Source: Taeniopygia guttata
Lineage: Eukaryota > Chordata > Aves > Passeriformes > Estrildidae
Direction of reading: 5' to 3'
NCBI RefSeq assembly: GCF_048771995.1
Contig: NC_133033.1
Coordinates: 5,456,501 to 5,520,500, forward strand
Length of the DNA: 64,000 bases
Positions 44,546-57,062 of the stretch are shown here, in pieces. Position 1 is the first letter of the stretch, and each line of letters opens with the position of its first letter. A program made the translations under genes and the position numbers. The notes under the pieces were generated by a model, which was not told the origin of the DNA, ran no database searches, and saw nothing but the letters and a program-made list of their open reading frames with translations.

Positions 44546-47500
44546 GCTGTCTGTGCATTTCTACTATTAGTGTCTTATGTCTCTGCTAAAATAGGGAGTG
44601 GAAGTGAGGAGACCTTTTGAAAATTTGGGATTTGATCCAGAAATTACATACCAGCTCATACTGATACACTTGATATATTATATTTAGCTACTTGTGGCAT
44701 AGCAGCTTGAGATACCATGTGCCTGGTATACTAACATGCTCTTCTCATCTGTAAGGGAAAAATAACCCAGTCAAAAAGGACAATTTCTGCATTAACCAGA
44801 AGCAGAAGTGTTTCATGCATTAGTTCATTGCAGATTCAGTGTATCATTCATTCATGATTAGTGCTTTTCCTGGGATGTACACATTCACCTCTTTTTTAAG
44901 AGCTCCTGTTCAGACTATTTCTTATATCATGCACTGAATAGTTGCTCGGAACACTGTAGTATAGGTAGTTTAATTACCAAGCAGTAAAGCCAGAAAGAAC
45001 ACACATAGGTCCTCTTTGTAGTAGAAATTATGAATTATTTTGTAAATATGTACAGTTGCTAACTGTTTTCCTGATTTGACCCTAGAGTGAAAACAACAAA
45101 CTCAGAACACAAAGAATAGGGAAGAACTGAAATGATTCAGAGCAGTTTGCTCCAGAACAAGTCCAGTAAAGGACCTGCTCTGCAGAGTGTCACAAGAATG
45201 AGTGACTGGGGAGAGCTGAGGCTGGTCTGTGCCCCTCTGAATGGGCAGAAGCACTGACTGACAAACACATCTGATCCTGTACATCTCAGCAGCACTGCAG
45301 CTCCTGGAGGTTCCCCTCATCCCTCCCCAGCTGTCCATTCCTGCCTGCACTGCCTCCCCTCCTCTCCCAGCTGTACAGACCCAGTTATTTATGAGGCCAG
45401 ACAAAGAACCAGATGAGAAGTATTTTTAATTCAAACCAGTTCACATATGTTTCTAGCACAGTCCTAACAGACAGTTGTGTCAACACAAGTGAAGGGGTGA
45501 TGCAGGGACAAGATCAAGCAGCCACGGATGAGACAGGGTAAGGGCACATGGACCAGGCAGGGTCTCTGTGTGCCAACTGTGCCCACAAAGAAAACACAAC
45601 CAAAAGTTTCAACTTCACCCAGTCAATTACAGCTACATGAAGTGATAGTATAATCCTGCCAGTCATCTATCCGTTTTTACAAGCACCTTGCATAGATAAA
45701 AATGAAAAAGAAAGATGCCAAGTGGATCCAAGATTTGGAACAAGTAGTCCCAGACTAAGTGGTTTAGGAGAGTCTGCCCACACACCATGACACTGTGCCA
45801 AGCAGAAAGTGCTCCCAGCCTTACCACCACCTTCTAGCACAGTCACCTACAACCTTCGGCTAACTACAAGTGCAAATCCTTTTGCCCCTTTTCTGAGACA
45901 GCTTACTTGGTGTGACACCTCAGTGCAGTCATGGCTCAAGAGGTCTAAGTCAACTCTTGTGCTTAAGCAGCTCCTAGAAGGAGAACTTCAAACGAAATAA
46001 AGCACCAAAGAGCAGCAGTCAGTTGTGCTGCTCAAGTCCTGCACAACAAAGAAAACCACAATTTTGCCCATTATGCTCTCACATTAAGGTAATGTGGGAG
46101 TCTCATGTTTGAAGGCATATTTTTATGGAAGCAACAGGCTGGTTTAAAATCAGCTTTCTGCATTCAAACCCTACTTAAAGAGTGTCCAGTTCTGCTTTGC
46201 AATTGGAAATGCATTATGTTTTTAACATCTTACTGTTTGGATTTTTAAAACTTGGGGTTTACAGCAATCTGTGCCTCCCATTTAGCTGGGAGGAAGGCAG
46301 TGGTCCTGTTTCTCACCCGGCCTTTTCCATTTGTGGTATGAAATGCTGTAACTAGAGGTCTAAGGCACTTTGGGTCTTGGTTCTGGTGAATATGTGTTGC
46401 CTAGTGTATTGTGTCCTTGACTGGGGCACCTGACTGCTACTGCAGTCATTCTGTACTGAACACAAGACACCACTGTTAGCTGGGAGAGGTGAACACTGAT
46501 CCTACGATCATTTCTGATCATTTCTATGCTAAGTTTTCCTCCTGTTAGCTATTTCCTGTGTCTTGTGGTGTGTGCTGTCAAGCAGCTTGATGCATGGTGC
46601 AAGTATACTAGCAGTAGGTTCCACAAGATATTTGTATGCATGGGTCTGTTTATAATCACACTTCCTTCCAACAAAAATAACATAGCTGTTGATTATGAAG
46701 TTAGAGTGCAAGCTTTGTTTTGGTAAATATGTTTCTCCTACTTTAAGAGCATAAAAACAAACATGTGACCTTTACAGTCTCAAAAAATTTATATTAAAAA
46801 ATCAATCGACCAGTCAATCACTTATTACAACAGTTTGCATGGTATCATTTCAAGCATATGTGGAAAGAACATATTTCTTAACTGGCAACATTCAATCCTA
46901 TTTTGAAGTTGCCTCCCCCTGCCAAACAAAAAGGGAATGTGGCCAATTAAAGTTTTCTAAAGGCACACTTGGGAAGAGTCTTGAGGAGGGAAAGAAGATA
47001 ATTAAGAAGGGTGGTCCACTGCATACAGCTATAGAAAAAGAATTTGGAAGTAACCCAAATTAGCACATATTTATCAGAAGCAGTGGTTTTATGCTTGTTA
47101 ATTTGAAACTCCTTTTCTCTGATGATACTACTGAGAGGAAAGAAGATACTGCAGATTATTGTGGCATAAAACATCATTAAAGACATATTAAAACAGGTTC
47201 TTGAGGATTTTGCCAATGCCAAGGAAGTTCTGCAGCATTGAATTGCTGTAATAAATCCTCATGCAACAATTAGAACTGAGAGAAAGAGATACAACCAGAG
47301 CACTTATGCATCTCACTAATTCCCAAGAGCTTTTGGCTGCCAACCCAAATACAGAAGTTTATGGAACTAATAGTTATTCATATGCTCTGCTAGTCTTAAT
47401 TGATTCCATTTAAATTATTTAATTGCACCTATTTGTGCCAGCTGAATATGAATCCTAACATACAAATATGATTATCTAAATAGTCAAAACACTAAATTGG

Positions 47501-49213
47501 AATTTCCCACCTGCTATACTAGCAATTCCATGGCACTTAGAAAAGACAGGAACTCTGTAACACCCCATTTGATGAGGTCTCACTTTCAATTCCACAACAA
47601 ACATCCATTTTAGTCTCTTTTTAACTACAGCAAACTGATTTATAATACTTTCAAAGCAGACAGAAAGCTTCATCTTCAAGCCAGATGGATAGTCTTGGAA
47701 ATGACCTCAGTCCTTTCTGTGCTTTCCATAAAAATGAGGTAACTATTAGCAGAAGGTGGTTATTGTGTGCGGGCAAAATGTGTAACCTGGGAGATGAAGT
47801 GCATGTGGAAAACTCAGGCTGCCTTTGATCTTGCCCAACGCTAAGCACCCCCGTGTCTGTGCCTCTGCTGAGCACCCAGGTGTGTTTTTCCAGCAAGAGC
47901 AGCCCTGTCACTACAGCCACAGAGACAATGAGCCATTGCTTGCTTTCCTCTGCTGGCACTAAAGCTGAGATCACAGCCCTCCCCACCTGAAGACTAAGTA
48001 CCGGGAGGAGAGAAAATAATGAAGGTTTTTCTACAGTGATGCTACTGTTGCCTTCCTTGCAGTGGGAGAGCACAGCTTTTTGCAGTAATAAATATCTGGC
48101 TTTGCTGCATTTGGAAAAGAGGCCCCAGAACAGACAAATTTAATGCACTCATTCACTAAGGACTGAGCTGAAACACATGTATTGAACTTCTCAGTTTAGC
48201 CTGTGATTTCACCTACAACTGAGATGAGAGACACTCAAATTTACATTCCTCACTAACTACTCTGGAGCATACTGATTGATATTCCTGGAATTTGTAAGAG
48301 GGTTTGTCCCAAAAAACCCCAAATGGATTAGATCAATAGAACAGGAAGGGTGGTCACTACTTAAGGTCAGGTTCGGTATTCACTCAGACTCCCCAAGTGA
48401 CCACAAGAATGCAGGGTTTGCTTCCCCTCTGTAAACAGAGAAAAGGTCCTTTCTAAATCAACAGGGTGATGCATGGTAAGGATAAATGAGCTGAAGACTG
48501 AGACAGTTACATAACACAGTAAAGGGGGCTCATGATTACCTTGGATTAGCCACTTCTGTCTCTCTGGAAGCACTACTCACAATAGTCACAGGAATTGCCA
48601 GGCTTCCATTCTAAGTGACAGAACCTCAGATGCCATCATTTATAAAGCAGCAACAGTTGCATCTCTTTTGCCCAGAAGATGATGTATGGGAATAGATTTG
48701 GCACAGCTAAGACTTTTGGCAGATTTGTGTCACAGGGTATTTTAGAAATTTTACAGGCTGTCAAAGTGAAATCGTAGCAGTCTGTTACTGAGAGTGGTAT
48801 TTTGGGGAACGAGTACAGAAGGCTTCAGAAAGACAAGATGGGGAGTATGGTGGGTGAAGAGGGAAAATATTCACTCACTTCTCCTTCAATAGAATCAAAC
48901 CTTTCCCTGCTGGCTCCAGGAAGAGATGGTATCAATAGCTGGAGCTGTAGGGAGGGAGCAAGGCATCCCTCTCCTCACAAAACTCCTGTCCCCACGTGGC
49001 CACTGAAGGCAAGTCTGAGGTACCCACAGCATCTGTGACTCCCTTCACAGCTGTCCCTCCTTCCAGCACAGAGCACACAGTCCAGCACAAGAACCAGCAA
49101 ATGTTGCTCCTGAAGAGTTTGTAACTGAATCACTATAAAACACCAGATTTCCCATTCCACTGGGAATTCACTGGGATTACTCAGGTAGGTGATAGGTGTG
49201 CTTTACAGGTTCC

Positions 49214-49243
49214 AACTCTTTGTACTGCAAGGTACAAAGAGTT
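49214..49243. repeat. Perfect 12-bp inverted repeat with 6-nt spacer
   Basis: aactctttgtac, spacer tgcaag, gtacaaagagtt. All 12 pairs are complementary, so a stable stem-loop is possible on either strand. No transposon or RNA family is recognised. Confidence 0.85.
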
Positions 49244-52030
49244 CTACATCTGTTCCTTTACAATCGGCCCTCTTTCATCACAAAGAGAGATCTGCATTTC
49301 ATTTAGGAACTAAATGTATGCTTCTGTGTTTCTGCACACCACACCAGCTGAAAGCCAGGCTTTGACCCACCACATGAAACTCACTGTAGTTAATCACTGC
49401 TTTTGAGCTTTCCTAAAAGGGATCTGATATCTCTAGGCCACCACTCACCCCCCAAAAAAAGAAGTATTTTAATAAGATGGAAAAAGCAGGGGAAGCAAAA
49501 CAAGAAGTGTTTTATGTTCACAGCTATCTCATATTACATCTGCTACAAAAACTGCATGGGCTAAATGGCAAAACCAAAAGAAAAACAAGACTGACCTTGA
49601 GATGTTTCATTATGATTTCATTGCTTCTAGTGGTTGTATTGGGTTTTACCACTAGGCTATTAAAAACATGTGGAAAGTATACAGAACTAAGTCAAACTGA
49701 GCATTTTCAACCCTTCTTTTTTTTCAATTTAAATACTTTCATATTTCTTTAATGAGTTTTCCTGAAAACAAAGTGCAGAGATTTGGGTAGTCTATATTGA
49801 TAGTTAATCAGTATAATCTTTGTTTTAGAATAAATAATCCACTTTTTTCAATAAAAGAAAGATTTTTTTCTGACATTAATCTTTCCGAACCACATATCTG
49901 GGGAGGGAGGAATCAGGATGGACAGGAGGGTGTCACTCCAGCACTGTGGTCGGATCTAGCTGTAGCAGCAACTTCTGAAAGGAAGTTTAAAAGCTCTGCA
50001 ACTGGGAGAATTTCCACAGCTCCTTCTCAGCTGTGGTCTCCACACTAGTGCTGAGCACAGCACTGATGTACAGGCTCCCCACCTCACCTTCTGCAGAAGC
50101 ACTCCAGGGTAAATTTCACTATAGGTATTAAGAGGTGATCTGCATCCTATTTTGTTCATCCCACAAGTGGGAACAACCTAGAAGATTCACTTTGGTTGTT
50201 TTGGCCTGGTTTGGCATTGGGAGATTCCCTTTGGTTCCTCCTAGCTGCTTTGCAGAGAGAGCAGGAACCACCAAAGTGAATATTCCAGTGTCAAATCATT
50301 CAAGCTGTGGATGGTGAGGGTGCCTCAGGGTACAGCAACTCAACTCTTCAGCACATCAGGGAAGTGCTTTGAGTTTTATTCCACTGCTGCATTGCAATAA
50401 ACAGACCCAAAACAGAAGTCCACCAGAAAGAACAGGAGACATCTAGAGTGTTATGTAAGTAAGCAAAGTTAATTTTAATCCTGCATAAAAGATAGCTCTT
50501 AAGATCTTTTTAAAACTAATTCCTGTGATGACTGTCAACAAACAATTCTATCCCAAGTAACAAAATGAGTCTCATTAATTTCTTGTATGCAACTGGAGCT
50601 GAAAATACTGAAAATCAATACAACTTTTATCAGAAGCAATGCTCTCAGCAGTATCATAATCATACGCTAAAAAGAGATTCTGGAACTATCATGGGGAAAA
50701 TTTGAGTAGCCTGTACAACTGTGCATTAAAACACTCTTTGCCTGATTCAAAACCATTTAAAGGACTTTCTTGATGGACTTTTTAATGTCCTTGGATACTA
50801 CTGAAGAATTTTTATGGAAATACTTTGTATACTGGATTATTAGAACACATTTATCATCCATTGCCTACACATATATCTCACAGCTGGCAGACTTCACAAT
50901 AGCAGCATGAATCACAGCTACAGGGCACACCAATATTTTCCTCACTAAAGGCAATCAAGTTCTTTAGGGAATTTACTCACTGTTCTTGCATTAGCAACAT
51001 AAAAACCAATTACAATGACCTCCAAAAATTAATCCATTAGAGAAGGAAATATTAAAAAAAAAAAACAAAACACCAAACCAAAAAAACTAAGCTTATGTAT
51101 GTTATATAAGACTCTATAGATGTTTAAGTTTTTAGGATAACTACACCCAAATCCAGGAATCCAGACTCAACAACATTACACTGTAGAATGAAATCAATTA
51201 ACAGGAAGCTTCCCAAGAGTCTGCTTCCCATCAAAAATTCTACTTGTAAAATATGTCGTTATTCTTGCTAAATCAAAATAAATTTCCTTAGTTTTTTTTT
51301 TTAGTAAAATTTGCAAAAATGTTAGTGGGCTCAATCAACATGGTGAGAAGGGGCACCATAAATTAAACTTAATTACCACCAGGAAACACTTTCAAGAGAG
51401 AACAATCAAGAAGTGTTGATCAGACCCCTCCCAGTCCCTGCTCTGCATGGACCACTGGGGAGCAGAAGAACTGGCAGTGGGGTCCCAGGAAGGAGGATAC
51501 TTCTCATTCTCATCCACTTTGCTAATGCAGGTCCCCAGCCTCACTCCTGCATGCACCGAACGCCTGCTCAGGAAAACTCCCCCTGCTCCTGCACAGCAGC
51601 AGGAGAGGAGGAGGGCGTTTGGCCACAGAGCCTCAGGATCAACCCTGCCAGCTCAGCTCTTCAGCACCTGCAGGAGCTGGAGGATCCTTTCCCCAACTGC
51701 CCTTTTAATGTACAGTCCTAAAGGTTTTATGAGAGCTAAAATAAATAATCTCCAAGTCCCAAAAGCAGCGATTCTTCTTGAGTTGTTGAGCAGATGCAGC
51801 AGCTCTTCGCCCTGGCAGGGCTGCCTGGCCCAGAGCCCCCAGTGAGGGGGGAGCTGCCAGCCCCAGGGAGCAGCTCCACCGGGACACTGTCCACTGCCGG
51901 GGACCCTGACACGCTGCCAGATCTGCAGTCAGTTCCTCAGGAGCTGTCACTGCTCCCCCATGGGAGGCACTGGCAACCTCTGCCCCCACCACATCTCCCT
52001 TCAAATTTCATCCATAGTTTTTCTTCAAAG

Positions 52031-52063
52031 GTTTTTTTGTTTGTTTGTTTGTTTGTTTTTTTT
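52031..52063. repeat. (TTTG)n / T-rich simple repeat
   Basis: T run, several copies of gttt, then T8, directly beside the terminus of the CR1 at 52066. It may be a degenerate insertion-associated low-complexity tract. Confidence 0.8.
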
Positions 52064-52065
52064 CC

Positions 52066-52370
52066 CATAGAAGTATAGAATCTTTGGATTGTAAGGGGAC
52101 CTTGAAGATCATGTAGTTCCAATCCCCTGCCATGGGTAGGGACACGTTCCACCAGACCAGGTTGCTCCAAGCCCCATCCAATTCACCTTGAACACCTCCA
52201 AGGATGGCACAGCCACAGCTTCTCTGGGCAACCTGTGCCAGGGCCTCACCACCCTCACAATAAAAAATTTTTTCCTAATATCTAATATAAACCTACTCTC
52301 TTTCAATCAGAACACGTTCCACCTTGTCCTGTCACTATATGATCTTTTAAATAGTCTTGTCCCATCTTTA
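52066..52370 (-). mobile_element. CR1 LINE fragment, about 305 bp
   Basis: In reverse orientation it starts at the CR1 3' end (catagaagtatagaatcttt), then ggaccttgaagatcatgtag and ttccaatcccctgccatggg. It continues through the characteristic gcaacctgtgccagggcctc, accaccctcac, tttcctaatatctaatataa and ttgtcctgtcactat. This is the best preserved transposon in the window, 5' truncated. Confidence 0.9.
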
Positions 52371-52459
52371 CTAAAAAAACATTAGTTTTTAAATATTTTT
52401 TCCTGCGAAGAGTATCTATATACTGTGTAAAGCACTTATTTTTCATTAAACAGAACACT

Positions 52460-53110
52460 TAGACCCCGGACACCACAGCACGGCGTGAGAGGCGCCTGAG
52501 GCAGGGCAGGACGCTCCTCACCGCCCCACAGCGGCCTTGGCTCCCCGCCTCGTCCTCCCTCCCTCCGCCCCACGGGCCCCTGAAGCTCACCCCTCCTGCC
52601 ACCTCACACGGGGATCATGGTGCTCCTTGCACAGGGAATCACGGGCTACCATCTCGCATGGGGAGAGCCTCGGCCTCCCCACAGAGGGGCCGCCACGGCC
52701 GCGGCTCCCCTCACAGCCGGCGGGATGGCGCCCGCTCCGCTGCGGGCCCTCCGTGCCTTTGGGGCAGGCGGAGCCGGCGGCTGCGGGGAGCAGAGGGGAA
52801 CGCGCTCCCTGCACCCGCCCGGCCCCTCACACCGCGCCGGGGAGCAAAGGGGCGGTAAAACCCTGGGGAAGGTGCAGCACTCGCAGGCCTTTTCCCCCAG
52901 AAATGGCCAAGGAAGAAGCCATGGCGTTCTCTGGAGCGGGCAGTGTGGGGCAGGAGCAGGCGCTGGGTGCCCCAGTCCTCATGAGGGGATGGCCATGGGG
53001 GGATGGCCATGGGGCGAGGATCCTGGAGGGTCGTGTGAGGGGAGAACGGCTGCAGAACGCCCGTCCACATGGCAGACACAGATGGGCTACGTGCCCACCG
53101 CCTGGAATAA
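52460..53110. promoter_or_regulatory. CpG-rich segment (CpG-island-like)
   Basis: The region turns abruptly GC-rich with many CpGs (for example ggccgccacggccgcggctc at about 52690, and gccggcgggatggcgcccg). It sits between the CR1 and an AT-rich flank. Open frames exist on both strands (up to 202 codons at 52537-53145 +), but none resembles a known protein. It could be an unmethylated promoter of an unannotated transcript or a GC-rich repeat remnant. An AATAAA occurs at its right edge (about 53105). Confidence 0.5.
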
Positions 53111-56100
53111 AAGCTCATTATCCACGAGCTATTTTTGGCACCTGATTAATTCTTTATAGCTCTCAAGCTGCATTTGTACTCCTGTCGCTGTGAAAAATCA
53201 TAGCTCAGAAAAATCCCATTTCCCCCCATTTTGTGCAGTATTCTCTGTAATGAGGAAACATGGTTTTTTTAAAGGAAAAACAGCAAATAAACCCAGACCT
53301 CAGGCTGCATACAGACCACACAGGAATACCAAACATGTACAAATGCATATTTAGGGATAAAATTGCCAATTGAATGTTTTAGACTTCAAGTTTTCACTAT
53401 TCATACATCTATCTCAGCCTTAAATCTCTTCTATTCTTCTTTTTCACAAATCCAAGCAAATTACAGGAAGGAAGTTACGTGAAAGCAATGTTTGCGTTGC
53501 CTCTTTGTAGCCTAAGAAAAGGCCAACTTCCCAACTCCCATTTTCACTACAGGAAATAATAAAATTAGAGCCTGTTCCTGGGTCCTGCTCCATACAAGGT
53601 CTGGATTGGACTTTTGGATGATGGGTACCCCCCACAGTGAAAAAATATGTAGGTTTAGACCCATGGACTTCTGATTATTCTTCAACATCCCTCATGGCAT
53701 CTCTCACCCCTTTAAAAGGAAGAAATTAACTACTATTTTGGCCTGACAGCATTGTGTCCAATGTCATACGTGCTGACAATACCAGGTTGGTGAGGAATAA
53801 GGCCTGTGGTTCTCCCTCACCAACCTCTTACAGAACAGTCAAAGAATCTTGGAGCACTTGAGGCTTTTACTGGGTAAGAGTGGTGGTGTTTTTTAGAGGG
53901 GGAAAACACTGCCCCATTTAAAGGACAGATTCAGTGTGCAACTACTTGAAACGAACTTGGATTAAGTGTTTCTTAACTTCACCTTTATACTATGTGCACC
54001 TTCAACTGTAGGTGGGTCTCCTTTGGCAACGGCTGCTGCTTGCTAAAGAAGCTTAATGCTGCATGTGTCATCCTGACATTTTGGACCTGATTCTACAGGC
54101 GCTAAAATGAACCTGCACTCACTGCATCAAACCCTCAAGAGATTCAAAGAAGTCTGAGGCACCTGACTTTTCACATAATCTTAGTCCAAGGGACAGAAGT
54201 TTGAAGACAAACAAACAGTTCTCCATAAAACTATACAAATCTGCATATTCTCAGCTTGTTCAGGAGTTTAATAAGTTGGTCTTTTCCACAGAAGACTGGC
54301 AGAACTCCCACTGGTGTTTGCTGGAGATGGCTAATTGACTTGAGTTACCTTCTGTAGACATTTTACATAGAAATCTATCCCAGCAGTCAGTTGAAAGGAT
54401 ATTTTATTGCTCAGCTGTATAGCTGATATTCAAAAATGTGGGGTTTTGCAATTTCTGAGGCCAGCTTTTACTTTTTCAGGAAGCAATCTTTCCTTCTATG
54501 ATTAATGAGTGTGTTGAATTGTCTAAGGTAGGGAACAACAGCTTGAAATTACTGTCATGGGAAACCAAAGGGAGAGAGTGGAACTAGATCTCCAGCAGGA
54601 AAACAGCTGCTAAAAAATTAAGCCAACTGTGTTTCCAAGTCAATGGTGGAATGCAGTATGCAAAACAACATGTGCTCAATCAGAAATCCTCAAAAGAAAA
54701 GACCATTTAGTCAAGCAGATTAGCTGCCTCAGATGAAGGACATTATAATCACCTGAGAAACTTGTACCTCTGTAGGTCTTCTTTTCCTTGGTTTCTTTAT
54801 TTTCTACTATTCCAACAGGAGCTGAGAGCATTCAACATCATAAAATAAGGGAGGCTTTAAGGGAGTATGACAGCAGGCCCTGTCTTCAGACTTGAACTAA
54901 ACTAATTTCTTTTGATACTTAATGGTTTTCTCCTAAGACAACCCACACTCACAAATCTCTTCTACACCATTACTCTCACTCCTGCCCCTCAGTGTGAATG
55001 AGATACACTGTGGAAAATTCTACCACATATATTAAACTTCATCCTGTCACTCCTTCCTCTGATCACACCTTCGGAGACATTCACCCAGCTGCCCCATGGG
55101 CAAACAACAGCAAGACAGAAATTTTACCAAAGCTCTGGAAGGCAGACATTTTATATATGTATTTATATATATATTCACAAGAGCAATTGTTTTATCTTAA
55201 AACCTTTCTAAAACAGGAATATACTGCATGTTTTGGCACTAGAGATAAAATATTACGGGATCCAGCCTTATTTTGTTTTTCTCATCCAAATATACACATT
55301 GTTATAACAGAGAAATAATTGCATCCAGAATTATTATTGCTGCTTGATGACCAAAATGCCTCTTACACTGCTCTGCACATATTCTGCAAATATTCATCTG
55401 CCCTGGCCAAGAACAGCTTCTTTTGGGTGGAGGAAAAGAAAAGAGGCATAAACATGGTTCACTTAAAATGCAGTGACAAAAATGGCATTTGAAGGCCTGT
55501 GTTCAAAACAGTCCCATATTGTTATTACAGATGGAAACAGTGAGGGAAGAGAAACAGAAGAAACAAAAGCCAGCTTTTGTGAGTTCCAGAGCAATCCCTT
55601 ATGATCCTGGGTCTTGTATAAGATGATTTGGAAGCTTTGGAAAGGCATTCGGGGTCTCTCCCTGAATAAGGCACTGAAACACACTGTCTTCCATGAGCCT
55701 GGCCCAGTGCCACGACAGTTTCTGCATAATTCATTGCACGTTTTGCTAAGTGCTCTCTGCATATCTATATAGATGTATACACACAGACATATATGTATTT
55801 TTCCAAATGTTTTCCTGCAAAACAGAAAAATAAAATAAATTACATGATAGAATACAGAATTCAGAATAAGACAAACACAGTACCTGTTGACATGTCACAC
55901 GTGCCCCAAAACTAAACCAGAGAGGCATTGATTTTGAATCTACTCTAAATCTGTAGAAATAAATTACTTAATATAACTCAGCCAGAACAGCTAATGTTTG
56001 ACTTCCCAAGTACCTTCTGCCCTTTTCAAGCCCCATCATCTTTTAAGCTTATTAGCACTATTCCTAGCAATTCCTTGTGTCATTCTCAGTGACAAAATGT

Positions 56101-56731
56101 TGATTAGGGACAAAACTATTTTTCCCCCACTCTTAGGTCTCCAGAAGCAGAGAGCAATCCTTAACCTCATCATCTTTGAACACAAGATGCTTAAGAGATG
56201 CAGTAAATAGATCACTATACTTATGAAAAGAATGGATATTCTTCAAATGTCTTTGTCCCTGTATCTTTTTCTCCACAGTTGAAGAGAGATTCAGGCAGAG
56301 ATCCTACACTTTCCATGAGAAATACACTAACTATAACATTATTTTTCTCCTCCGAGTGGTCAGTTATTTAAATACTGCTTGAGACAGAGTTTGTAATCTA
56401 ATGACACATTTAACAGACACCAATGGGTCTAATCTTAATGTGTCATCTATTTTCACCTCATGTCTTCTGCATCAGCAAGCCTCATAGTTTGTTATTTGAT
56501 TTCCTTTTGAAGTAATTGCTTAAAAGTATCATGAAATACCTTTGATTTTTTTGTTATCAGAATTAGTGAAGAAGGACTTGCATCTTTACCTACTGTGTCT
56601 GCTGTGTCTATAAACAGAAGGCAGTAAGAACAGTCCATTAGGCAGTCTGATAAAACAGATATATACTGTTTCATTTTACAAAATGTAGGTTGTATTTTCA
56701 ACCCTTTTTGATTTGTGATTCCCAGTCATGC

Positions 56732-56737
56732 TTTAAT
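56732..56737 (-). promoter_or_regulatory. Candidate PODN poly(A) signal ATTAAA
   Basis: The first common poly(A) hexamer variant on the minus strand, about 150 bases after the stop. It would give a short 3' UTR. The next canonical AATAAA on this strand that I see is at 54801-54796, about 2.1 kb from the stop. The true end cannot be decided from sequence alone. Confidence 0.35.
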
Positions 56738-56887
56738 GGAAGTCTTTATGTTCAGACACTTACTTGTTATGCTTCAATCATGTGTGTAAATTAGAATTAT
56801 TTACATAAGAGTCTGAGAACTGAGGCCTTAATTTAACTCAACTACAATTGTTACCTCCCATGTGATGGGATTGTGTGAGTTCACATT

Positions 56888-57062
56888 TTATCTCAGTTCT
56901 TCTTCCTCTTCCTCTTCCTCATCTTCCATTTCCTCTTCTGAGTCATCCTTATTCTTTGAACTGTTGCTGAATTCAAGGTTCCCTTCAATATCCAGTACCT
57001 GTAAGTGCTTCAGGTTTTGGAAGGTACTTTCTTTCAGTGCTCCAACTGCAATCTTATTAAAC
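56888..57062 (-). CDS. PODN: PODN last coding exon with acidic tail
   Basis: 175 bp including TAA. The minus-strand acceptor is tttgtttcag. It reads [40 protein letters not shown], then SEEEMED followed by eight Glu, Leu, Arg and stop. The last LRR plus cap is followed by the Glu-rich tail typical of podocan. The Glu run is encoded by alternating GAG/GAA codons, so its length may vary by slippage. Confidence 0.95.

Larger units (their letters stand above)
44546..56700. other. Convergent intergenic region between SLC1A7 and PODN
   Basis: About 12 kb between the two 3' ends; its right edge depends on where PODN ends. Open frames are short and without recognisable domains. It contains a perfect inverted repeat (49214-49243), an A-rich run at about 51053-51066, a TTTG-rich run (52031-52063), a CR1 (52066-52370), a CpG-rich segment (52460-53110) and a (TA)-rich patch near 55152-55175. 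Nothing else is recognised. Confidence 0.8.

Noticed and set aside
52537..53159. 202- and 180-codon plus-strand frames as a new gene
   Set aside because: Overlapping open frames occur on both strands owing to GC content. No domain or splice structure is evident. Kept only as a CpG-rich segment.
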